From the NCBI GenBank assembly GCA_039090855.1, contig CM076996.1, positions 52,294,469 through 52,358,468 of the forward strand: a stretch of DNA of 64,000 nucleotides, given 5' to 3'. Every line of letters begins with the position of its first letter. Within the stretch, counting starts at the first letter, position 1. A program made the translations under genes and the position numbers. The notes beneath the pieces were generated by a model, which was not told the DNA's origin, did not search any database, and worked only from the letters and a program-made list of their open reading frames with translations. This DNA is from Macrothele yani. Taxonomy: Eukaryota; Arthropoda; Arachnida; Araneae; Macrothelidae. Positions 44,818 to 53,799 of the stretch are shown here, piece after piece.

Positions 44818-46904
44818 TTCTCTCCCAGACTTATGTTCTCCATAACTGAAAACTACTAGCCATGTTATTACACAAAAATTCCCAACTTGGGGTTCCAACT
44901 CCCAATCACCTTTACAGTCCATCAAAAATGGTGATTTATGCTTGCGTTTATTGCATATTTCAATGCCATTTTTTAAGCAAGCTTAAAAAAGTATTTTCCG
45001 TCATTTTTACACATTTTCTATAAGCCTAAAATGTCCTCTTTAAGGTGGTTCCACCTAAAATCTCTGCCTTATGTTACAATGGTAAAACATCTTTACATAT
45101 TTTCTTTGCAATTAATGTATTCCTAAGAATGAAAATTTTCACGTCTATAAAACATAACCGTAACTAAGCAGTCCAACATTTATTCGTGTACTGACGTCAT
45201 CAATGAACATGTTGCGCCATGTATTAACAGATTTGAACATTAATCAAAGAAAAATGATTGATTTTTAATATAATTATGGTTATGTTTTAGCAAGTATTAC
45301 GTATCACATGCTATAATTTAAAGTTAGTTTTATCGATGTGCAAATTTTAATTCTTGGGAATACATTAATTGTGAAGAAAATATGTAAAAAAAGTTTTACC
45401 ATTTGGAAACATAAGGCAGAGATTTTAGGTGGAACCACCTTAAGGCAGTGAAAACCAAAACTTTCAATCTACAATAAAAGGAAAGCAATTGCCTTTTTCA
45501 AAACCATTGTGAGGCCCTATTTTGGCCTGCCGCCGAAAAGAAAAATGAACCTATATCCAAGATGGTGGCACATAAAAATAAAATAAAAATTGTTTTGAGC
45601 TACTCACTGATAGGGTTAAACTATGTGGGGCAGGGGAAATGTGTATAAAATGGTTAACCAACCACTTAATTAAAAAATTGTGTAATATCATGTTGGAATG
45701 TTCCACATATAAAACACACCATTTTTTATTTATTTTTTCCCTCGCCAAAATTGTGAATTGCCCAAAGTATTTTTTTCTCCTAATGAAAGGTTACATTATG
45801 ATACACACATGAAAATATTTTTTAGCAAATTTGAAGTGGGGGCTCATTTTGAAAGAAAATTGTTTACTTTAATAAAAATGTGGCCTCATTTTTCCGTGTC
45901 TTTTGTCATTAAATTAAAAAAAAAGTGTTCTTTTAATTCTGAAAATGTGCAGAAACAAGTTGGATCATGTAGATCATTTAAAAAAAAAAATATAGTGCTG
46001 CAACAGTTGTGAATTTTTTTTTTTTTTTTTTGTCCTACAGTGTAGTTTAGAAAGCTCATAGTGCAAAAACTTCAAAGGCAGAGCTGCCCAAATTTTAAAG
46101 TGGCATTACTCAAGATCTACTGGACCGACTGACCTAAAATTTTAACAGGTTTCATATCTCACCAATACAATACTTTGTACCAATTTTCACAAAAATCTTA
46201 GATGGGTATGTGACATCTCGTGAAAATGCTGGGCGATTTGACATGGAATGACCCAAACACAAAACAACTTTTGAATATTTAAAACATGACATAACACTGA
46301 AATAATACACAAACTTTAAAAACATCAAGCATTTAAAAAAAAACTTATTGCACTTTTCAGATTTCAAAAAACTTATTTGCTCATGGGGAGAAGATATGAA
46401 TAATTTATATGGCTTGTCGTCTCATGGAGATATGCTTTTTCAGTGTTCCAAATTAATATGTATGTATACCAAACAACAGGATGAAATGTGTATAGGTAGG
46501 TAATTGTTTTTAGCAGAAGGTTAGGTTTTAACAAAGGCACTCAGTTTTTTAAAATGCTGTGTGTTTTTAGGGTTAGCGTATTAGTTCAGCGTGATGTCAT
46601 TTTTTAAGTAATCAAAAGTTGTTTTGTGTTTATTTTGAATGATTTTCAATGAGAAAGGGAGTTTGGCATGCGAGAGTATTTGAAAGGCTATGAGGCAGCG
46701 TAATGTGCAAGAAAACATGCCAATAGGAGACTGGTGAATATGATATGAGAGCTGATGATGTGTTTTTTAAAAGATTGAAGTTTACAGTGAAAGTCTGTCA
46801 TGTGAAGATTCATTTCCTTGAACCACAGACGAAAGACAGCAAAATGCTATAGTGCTAGAAATGTATCAAAAAGAAGTGGAACTCTCAAACCATATTCATA
46901 CTTG
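44818..46904. repeat. Right arm of the large foldback
   Basis: Inverted counterpart of 41633-42705, interrupted at 45044-45439 by the MITE. The last 35 bp of the arm lie beyond the 4.1 kb insertion, at 51038-51072. Confidence 0.85.
45044..45439. mobile_element. TTAA-flanked MITE with empty site
   Basis: Ends GGTGGTTCCACCTAAAATCT then CTGCCTTATGTT and the exact complement form a roughly 30-bp TIR. TTAA lies at 45040-45043 and 45440-45443. The left foldback arm (near 42500-42515) reads CACTACCTTACAGAGGAC without the insert, giving the empty site (GTAA there). TTAA duplication and size point to a piggyBac- or Kolobok-mobilised element. Confidence 0.9.
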
Positions 46905-47004
46905 CCAGGTTTTACGATTTTCCCGTAAAATTTACGAAAACATGACTTGTTTGTGGAATAGCTTTTTACGGGTCTTATAGAGGTTATTTTTCATCAAAGT
47001 TGGT

Positions 47005-47045
47005 TGTCAAATTTTCGAACTAAAGCCTAGTTCGTCATCAGGACT
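47005..47045 (-). ncRNA. Hammerhead ribozyme-like motif, left PLE copy
   Basis: Minus-strand AGTC CTGATGA C GAACTA GGCT TTAGTTC GAAA ATTTGAC. Core words are intact, stem II is a perfect 6-bp helix, GTC/GAC can form a short stem I, and AA/TT a 2-bp stem III before a UUU cleavage triplet. One extra base (C) separates CUGAUGA from stem II, as in the copy at 54939. Confidence 0.7.
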
Positions 47046-47048
47046 ATG

Positions 47049-47798
47049 TCACTGGAGTAGTTGCTGCCACTCAATTGGAAGAGTCCATCCGCAATTATCG
47101 TTAATTGTGGTACTTCTTCTTCTTGCTATTTCGATCCCTTCTTCTAGTTTCCTCTTTACTAAGTTTGACTGGTGGGCGATTATTTTCACTGAGTCCCAAT
47201 TTATGGAGTGTCCACTTGCTTGTATATGTCTGTCTAGCCCTGTTTTGTTCCCAATGTTCCTAATAGCTGCTTGGTGTTCTTTCATTCGGACCTTAATACT
47301 TCTCCCTGTTTCTCCTATATAGCCGAGTCCGCAGTTACAGTCGATGCAGTAAATTACTCCTTCCTGCAATTGGATGTCCAATTCTTTCTGCTTTAAAGCT
47401 GGCAGGAATTTCTTTATTTTGTTATTAAGATCTGGAGCTAGCCTGATATTATATTTTGCTCCAATCCTTTTCGGGTTCTCGAAAAGTCCCTTGTGGTACG
47501 TAATTTTGCTGGTGAATTTGAAGTTGGTTTTCTCCTGCTTCTTTTTTGGCACTTGTTTAAATATTTTCTCAACATATGGGGAGGGGTAATTGTTTTCTGA
47601 CAATATTTCCTTTAATTCTTCTTTGTGAAGATCTTTCTGAGTAGCTGAAGTGACCAGAATTTCAATCTTTTCCAAAAATTGTCTCGCCGTATTCGATTTA
47701 ATATAATCAGGGTGGAATGAGCAGAAGTCTAACATCTTCCCTGTGTTGGTGGGTTTTCTAAAAAGCTGAGTGAATATTTTCCCCTCTCTTGAGGTCAA
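47049..47798 (-). CDS. PLE protein C-terminal half: RT thumb plus GIY-YIG
   Basis: The 249-codon frame is intact. It starts in the RT C-terminal region (SREGKIFTQLFRKPTNTGKM, FCSFHPDYIKSN; the palm with YADD is not present). A linker (QVPKKKQEKTNFKFTSKITY, KRIGAKYNIRLAPDLN) leads to the GIY-YIG nuclease: EGVIYCIDCNCGLGYIGETG, RSIKVRMKEHQAAIR, then GLDRHIQASGHSINWDSVKI and RRKLEEG-like tail with Glu. This nuclease is thought to cut target DNA for PLE retrotransposition. Upstream coding (SINYLDLTLTS) continues to the palindromic centre at about 47830, where it is cut off. It cannot move on its own but may be translatable. Confidence 0.85.
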   Translation of the reverse strand: MTSREGKIFTQLFRKPTNTGKMLDFCSFHPDYIKSNTARQFLEKIEILVTSATQKDLHKEELKEILSENNYPSPYVEKIFKQVPKKKQEKTNFKFTSKITYHKGLFENPKRIGAKYNIRLAPDLNNKIKKFLPALKQKELDIQLQEGVIYCIDCNCGLGYIGETGRSIKVRMKEHQAAIRNIGNKTGLDRHIQASGHSINWDSVKIIAHQSNLVKRKLEEGIEIARRRSTTINDNCGWTLPIEWQQLLQ

Positions 47799-47878
47799 GG
47801 TTAAATCTAGGTAATTGATGCTATGGTCTCACCCTAGAACAGGAAAGAGACCATAGCATCAATTACCTAGATTTAACC

Positions 47879-48627
47879 TTGACCTCAAGAGAGGGGAAAA
47901 TATTCACTCAGCTTTTTAGAAAACCCACCAACACAGGGAAGATGTTAGACTTCTGCTCATTCCACCCTGGTTATATTAAATCGAATACGGCGAGACAATT
48001 TTTGGAAAAGATTGAAATCCTGGTCTCTTCAGCTACTCAGAAAGATCTTCACAAAGAAGAATTAAAGGAAATATTGGCAGAAAACAATTACCCTCCCCAT
48101 ATGTTGAGAAAATATTTAAACAAGTGCCAAAAAAGAAGCAGGAGAAAACCAACTTCAAATTCACCAGCAAAATTACGTACCACAAGGGACTTTTCGAGAA
48201 CCCGAAAAGGATCGGAGCAAAATATAATATCAGGCTAGCTCCAGATCTTAATAACAAAATAAAGAAATTCCTGCTAGCTTTAAAGCAGAAAGAATTGGAC
48301 ATCCAATTGCAGGAAGGAGTAATTTACTGCATCGACTGTAACTGCGGACTCAGCTATATAGGAGAAACAGGGAGAAGTATTAAGGTCCGAATGAAAGAAC
48401 ACCAAGCAGCTATTAGGAACATTGGGAACAAAACAGGGCTAGACAGACATATACAAGCAAGTGGACACTCCATAAATTGGGACTCAGTGAAAATAATCGC
48501 CCACCAGTCAAACTTAGTAAAGAGGAAACTAGAAGAAGGGATCGAAATAGCAAGAAGAAGAAGTACCACAATTAACGATAATTGCGGATGGACTCTTCCA
48601 ATTGAGTGGCAGCAACTACTCCAGTGA
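47879..48627 (+). pseudogene. PLE protein C-terminal half, second copy, one-base frameshift
   Basis: Mirror copy of 47049-47798. The frame is broken near 48090, where the CCCCTCCCC string has lost one C; the downstream half (48124-48627) is then open to the same stop. Substitutions relative to the other copy include D to G in HPDY, S to A in SENN and G to S in GLGYIG. The GIY-YIG residues remain. Confidence 0.88.
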
Positions 48628-48630
48628 CAT

Positions 48631-48673
48631 AGTCCTGATGACGAACTAGGCTTTAGTTCGAAAATTTGACAAC
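48631..48673 (+). ncRNA. Hammerhead ribozyme-like motif, right PLE copy
   Basis: Same layout as the left copy: CTGATGA at 48635-48641, stem II GAACTA/TAGTTC, GAAAA, then TTTGAC. It follows the PLE stop codon by a few bases. Confidence 0.7.
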
Positions 48674-48767
48674 CAACTTTGATGAAAAATAACCTCTATA
48701 AGACCCGTAAAAAAGCTATTCCACAATCACTATGAATAGAGGTGCCATAAATGCATTTACAACTAGG

Positions 48768-49495
48768 ATGACTTGTTTTACGGTCAAAATGTTAATTTCT
48801 ACGGATTTGATGGTTTCCCGAGATTTATTTTCCTGTTTTTGATTATTTTGCACCAGCTATTAAAACTTTTTTTATTTAACTTAATCCATTCAAAGTAAAG
48901 TGCCGATGTAAGTTATGAACAACTTTTCAGTTATTATAAATAAGCTGAAAAGTTGTTTGGGCCTTGAACCATGATGTGACTAACATACCTGCCAGGTTTT
49001 ACGATTTTCCCGTAAAATTTACAGAAACGTGACTGGTTTTACAGACAAAATGTTAATTTTACAGATTTGATGGTTTCCCGAGATTTATTTTCTTGTTTTT
49101 GATTATTTTGCACCAGCTATTAAAACTTTTTTTTATTTAACTTAATTCATTCAAAGTAAAGCGCCCATGTAAAGTTACGAACAACTTTTCAGTTATTATA
49201 AATAAGCTGAAAAGTTGTTTGGGTCTTGAACCACGATGTGACTAACATACCTGCCAGGTTTTACGATTTTCCCGTAAAATTTACAGAAACGTGACTGGTT
49301 TTACAGGCAAAATGTTAATTTTACAGATTTGATAGTTTCCCGAGATTTATTTTCCTTTTTTTGATTATTTTGCACCCGCTATTAAAACTTTTTTATTTAA
49401 CTTAATTCATTCATAGTAAAGTGCCGATGTAAGTTACGAACAACTTTTCAGTTATTATAAATAAGCTTATTCGTAATGTGTTTTAGGGAACATTT
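48768..49495 (+). repeat. 262-bp tandem repeat, about three units
   Basis: CATACCTGCCAGGTTTTACG recurs at 48984 and 49246, exactly 262 bases apart; the first unit (46905 plus 48768-48983) is split by the PLE pair. Each unit holds CCCGAGATTTATTTTC and a hairpin AACTTTTCAG / CTGAAAAGTT. Units are about 95 percent alike, so the tandem is young relative to the surrounding repeats. Confidence 0.92.
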
Positions 49496-51072
49496 GCAGC
49501 AGTTTTCCCACGTGTTAGGTTTTGCGTTGTTTCAAACACTAAAACTTGCGCCACGCGTAATTTGATAAGGATAACAACCAGCTGGGCTTGTTTAACTTTG
49601 GGCTTGGTTCTTTCTTGCTGTCTCCCCCTCCTCCTTTTCAGGTAATGCATTCTTCGTCCCCCCGGGTCGCAACTTCTGAGGAGGCCAAAGTGGGTGTGAT
49701 TTGCATTGCAGCACACACTTGGGAGCAGGTAGGTGTCTTTACTACTCCTAGTTCGAAATGCGATCTCAGAACGTAGTTATCATAGAAAAAAAATTCAAAC
49801 AGATTTTAAATCTGTGTAATTTTTAAGCCCAGATCGATACCCAACATGACGAAATTAAGCAAAAACTGTCAGTTTTGTGAAATTAAAAATGCATTGGGTC
49901 ATGGTTTCGTAACTTCTTCTGTGGTAATAAATTTGACCTAACGGAAGAATGCTACTAGGAAGTTAAAAGAAAAAAAAGTAAGTCCAATGTTCATTTGAGC
50001 CAGTGCTTCTCCAGCAATGATTTATTTTGCTCGTCAGTTAGTAAGTTTGTACGTTTCCAACTGTGCTTTGTTCGTCTCTCGATAGCATGCGTAAAAATAT
50101 TTTGCCTTGATTCAACCAAATTAATATGTTGCGGTGCTAATTTTTCCTCTGCAAAATGCATCTCTTTAAGCTGTTTCACTATAGCAGTTTTACTTGCATT
50201 TTTTTTCAAGTGTCAATAAATTTAGTATTAGTGATTCGCTATGAGCAGCAATATAAAAATGCATATTCTGCGGAGTATTGCAAAATCTTTGAAAAATGAA
50301 AAATATGCATTTTGATCTACGTGTCGATGTAGTTTCAGCATTTCGCGTGGTGAAAGGAATGATATTATAATCATATAGCGAAGCATAAATCTAATGTTGA
50401 CTGCGTGAAAAAAAAAAAAATACAAAATTAACTTTTTGTTAAAAGTTATAATGAACTGGATGTGATTCGTGCAAAGTGTGTATTCACTTCGTTTTTAGTT
50501 GAGCATAATTTACCAATTAGTGTCCCTCAGTCACTCATTTATTTCATTTGACTGTCTCATCGTCCGTTTCTCCGTAAGATAATCCTAACATAAAAATGGT
50601 TCGTTTTTGAAAACATTTTAGTTTGTTCCGTGATGGCGTGGGATACGATCCTATTGGATTTGGAGGTCAAAGGGTGGAACATCCTTCCCTTGAGATGCAA
50701 ACCTCCATAAAAATAAATTTTTATTTCTTTATAGGTCATAATGATAGCATAGTAATGGGAAATTATGTATAGATTCTATTTTAATCGAAATAAATGTGCT
50801 GATAAATTCAAACGTCTGTAGTCATATCAATTAAAAGTTTATACTTGTTTCAAATGTAACATATCGTTTTTTAATCGATATGTTCAGTACATTTAATCAA
50901 TATGCGCGACAATTTCATCTTGTTAATTTCATTGAATTTTTCATCTTGTTAATTTCATTGAATATAGCGATTAAAATTTTCATCGAACATATTGATTATT
51001 TTTTACGGATTTCGGTTTCTGAAAGTTGGCAGGTATGCATATTAAGAAAGGTGAATAACCTTCAAAAATGTA

Positions 51073-51972
51073 TGTTACAATTAAACACATTAATTTAAAG
51101 ACAGTGGGATGAATATATAAATCCATAAAACTGTTTTGGATATATATTTTGAAATTTGCTCGGAATTCCAAAAGTAACAAGAATATGAACATTTTAACTA
51201 TTAAATTTATTTTTCTTGAAGAATGTCAAAAATTAGAAGCATGTGAACAAAAAAAAAAAAAAAATTAAAACACTGATATAGTGGGCTAGTATTTATGTCA
51301 GTTACTATTATTGCAGATTTTCAGGGAACATTTTCTGGTGTTTTATGTTTTCAGGGCCATAGGACCCCCTTTTCAAGTCATTCTTTAAACTTCATTTTCT
51401 ATTTTTAGCACAATAATGACGGATAATGAAAATATTTGAATAAACCCAAAGGCCAGTGCTCATCTTGTTATGAGTTGCTGATATTCTTAAATATCATTTG
51501 GTAATGTAATACTTACTGAATTAAATGTTGAATTATCTCGGAAATCATAGTATGTCTGCTTAACCTTCCAGCCTTTTGTCACTGGACTTGCAACCAGTAT
51601 TTAGAGTTTAGAGCCATACCAAACTGCTTGTGCTGCTCTTTTCTAGGGTATTGAGAGTATTGGCATTTGAATGCAGACTGTTTTGACGGTTGCTCACACT
51701 CAATGTTGTCCAACAGAAGCATGCTCCCTTTAGGACTTGCTGCTCCATTATTTAAGTTACTGGCACTTATATTTTTATTCTTTTTTTTTTTTATGAGTTC
51801 TATTCAGGCAGCTGATGGGCAGCAGCTCATTCGTGAATTTTTTGGTGTTGGGAGAAAAATATGCCAAAAAAGGCTTGTGGGATAGTTTCAGTATCTCTGC
51901 AGTTGTGCGCAAATAATATGAAGAATTTCAAGTATTTTTCTATAAGATGATGTATCATTAGTAGAAGAATAC
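51073..51972. other. Unassigned AT-rich DNA
   Basis: An ORF at 51667-51885 includes a pyrimidine tract ending TCTATTCAG, then AADGQQLIREFFGVGRK, which resembles an acceptor followed by an exon; there is no donor or second copy, so it is left unassigned. Confidence 0.35.
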
Positions 51973-52136
51973 CGTATATACTCGCATATAAGCTGAAATT
52001 CAGTTCAATCAATATATTTTCCAAAATCTTAAAATTTAAGGTCAGCTTATATGTGGGTCAAGGTTTTTCATAAATTTTTAGCTCTTGAAGTAGGGGCTTG
52101 GCTTATACACAAGATCGACTTGTACACGAGTATATA
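51973..52136. mobile_element. About 164-bp MITE with TATATACTCG ends
   Basis: TATATACTCGCATATAAGCT on the left is inverted as TATATACTCGTGTACAAGTC on the right. Internal words (AGCTTATATGTGGGTCAAG, TTGGCTTATACACAAG) repeat the terminus. No coding sequence. Confidence 0.8.
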
Positions 52137-52424
52137 TTGTAAATATATTCATTATTAGAAGAAATTCGTCAAAGATTAGTAAAAGAATAAATATAATTCT
52201 AGAACTTTTGGAATAGGCTCATGAAATGAAAATGTGTCTTAGTAAATCATTTTGTTAGAATTTTTGTTTTTTATTTTTGCTGTAGTTATCAACTTTTAGT
52301 TTGGGTAGTACATAGCAATGCATTTAGGAGATGATAACTGTGTAAAACAAAGTATAGGTTCTAATTTGTTGCTATTTCATATGTTTCTATGTTTTCACGA
52401 ACAGATAATTAACACAGCAATCAG

Positions 52425-52690
52425 GCATTGCTGAATTGACTGTTATTACTGTTTCACACGTGAATCAAATCACATCAGAAAATTTGAAAAAATCATCACC
52501 GTGGAGCGGGAATCGAACCCGCATCTCCCGATTACTGTTCAAGCATGCTATCCGTTGCACCACCCACGACGGCGAATTCGCAAGTATCTGTGTGTTAAGA
52601 GAATCAGAATATTCTCCGAACGCGTTTTTAATTAATGCAGATTCTGCTGCCCTCTAGCGTATTTGCCATGTATTATGAGAAGAATATTTC
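52425..52690 (-). repeat. tRNA-like SINE head plus body
   Basis: On the minus strand 52500-52590 folds like a tRNA: acceptor TCGTGGG/TCCACGG, D-arm with AACGGATAGCAT, anticodon arm CTTGA-ACAGTAA-TCGGG, T-arm GCGGGTTCGATTCCCGC. The anticodon loop lacks U33, so it is not a functional tRNA; the Arg-like D-loop suggests its source. T6 follows the 3' end. The segment 52591-52690 (including CGCTAGAGGGCAGCAG) may be flank rather than body. Confidence 0.65.
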
Positions 52691-52805
52691 TTCCACTTTT
52701 GATTTAACGAACAAATGTTTTAGACATCTTGTTACAGAAATAAAAATAATTTTCTGAGTTTCTGTTTAATAAAGATGTATTTTTCAACAGCAGCACATTG
52801 TAGTT

Positions 52806-53785
52806 ATTGGGTTTGTGCAAAAGTTCTACCCATTTTTCATGATGCAAATTCCAAGTAAAAAATGTAAATAGCAAAGGTCAAAATGGTCAAAATGCTTCGA
52901 GGAGTAGGATATAAAATGGCACCAAGTATGCAGTTGCATCTCATTTGTAAACAAGTCGCACAAAGGTTAACAACATATCAAGCAAATAAGGATCACATTA
53001 GGCATAGTTTACTTTATGAGTTTGACAAAGGCAGCAATGCAGCTGAAGCCTGCCGCAACATTTGTGAGGTGTATGGCGAGGATGCTGCAGACCAAAGAAC
53101 ATGTCACCATTGGTTCTGAAAATTCCATGTAGGAGAGAGAAGTGTCAGGCATCAACCACGTTCTGGATGTCCATCACAGGTTTCTGAAGAGGATTTCAAC
53201 CAATCCGTCACAAGATATTTGAACATCTATCCGTTTTGTGTATAGTGCAAATTGAGGAGTTACTTCTTTTTATTGTGATTCTCATGAAACCTTTTAGTTT
53301 TTTAGCTTTATCATTGTTATTTTACTACTTCATCAAAAGGCAAATTTGACTGCAGTTTACTGAGTTTTTTAACCTTCGTCAGGTTTTAACTATCCTCTTC
53401 ATTCTACGTTTTTTAGCTTCTTCATACTTTAACTACGGTTCACTACGTTCTTTTACCCTCTTCATGTTTTTAGTTTGTTCATAAGAGACCATGCTTGCAA
53501 GCCGAGGACATCAAACTGCATCACGATAACGCAAGACCGTACACTGCACAGGTGACAGTGCAGAAAGTGACACGACTTGGCTGGATGCTGGTGCCACAAC
53601 CACTATACACCCCAAACTTGGCACCATCAGATTTTTATCTGTTTGGTCATCTGAAGGCACATCTACATGGGAAAGCATTTCAGAGTGACGCAGAACTCAT
53701 TGCATGTGTCAGGAAGTGGTGTGATGACCAACCTCCGGAGTTTTACCAACATGCATTCTTGTCATGGAAACAACTTCGGCTGTAA
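52806..53785 (+). pseudogene. mariner (irritans/SETMAR-like), internally deleted
   Basis: A TIR-like TTGTAGTTATTGGGTTTGTG then CAAAAGTT starts near 52800. The HTH region reads IRHSLLYEFDKGSNAAEACR, NICEVYGEDAADQRTCHHWF, then QPRSGCPSQVSEEDFN. The first catalytic block (GDE-W) is gone, replaced by 53225-53490, a T-rich stretch of unknown origin. Coding resumes with KLHHDNARPYTA (second Asp), VPQPLYTPNLAPSDFYLF (third Asp retained as SDF), LHGKAFQSDAELIA and PPEFYQHAFLSW. No right TIR; PLE sequence starts at once. Confidence 0.88.
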
Positions 53786-53799
53786 TGTAGTGAAGCCAA

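Larger units (their letters stand above)
46953..48767. mobile_element. Head-to-head PLE pair with 11-bp TSD
   Basis: ATGACTTGTTT lies at 46942-46952 and 48768-48778. Between them a minus-strand copy (46953 to about 47833) and a plus-strand copy (about 47848-48725) are about 99 percent alike and meet at a palindromic centre (GATGCTATGGTCTC ... GAGACCATAGCATC). A 42-bp tail (48726-48767) belongs only to the right copy. Each copy ends in a hammerhead-like motif. The insertion interrupted the first unit of the 262-bp tandem array. Confidence 0.92.
46905..51037 (+). mobile_element. 4.1 kb 'CATACTTGCCAG' element in the right arm
   Basis: It begins CATACTTGCCAGGTTTTACG and ends GAAAGTTGGCAGGTATG, inverted for about 12 bp. 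Flanks ACCATATT and CATATTAAG share CATATT. The left foldback arm reads TTCCTAATATGGTTCGGGAG with no insertion. It contains the PLE pair, a 262-bp tandem array and a block (49495-50130) shared with 20400-20960. On the minus strand near 49991-50130 both copies encode QNKSLLEKHW-K then stop, so a gene 3' end may lie there. 50220-51037 is AT-rich. Confidence 0.8.
41633..51072. mobile_element. Large foldback DNA transposon with arms over 1 kb
   Basis: The outer ends are inverted: TACATTTTTGAAGGTTACTC from 41633 against its complement ending at 51072. Left arm 41633-42705 aligns with the complement of 44818-46904 plus 51038-51072. The loop (42706-44817) holds a decayed transposase-like gene on the minus strand. 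The right arm has received a 396-bp TTAA MITE and a 4.1 kb element, which itself received a PLE. An extra 650 bp or so (about 46030-46660) exists only in the right arm. Outer target duplication is not resolved. Superfamily unknown to me. Confidence 0.75.

Noticed and set aside
47049..47798. Host GIY-YIG nuclease gene
   Set aside because: RT-thumb sequence precedes the nuclease, a mirrored copy lies next to it, and the pair has a TSD. It is a PLE.
52500..52590. tRNA gene on the minus strand
   Set aside because: The cloverleaf folds but the anticodon loop lacks U33 (ACAGTAA), and the context is repeat-like. Better called a tRNA-derived SINE head or pseudo-tRNA.
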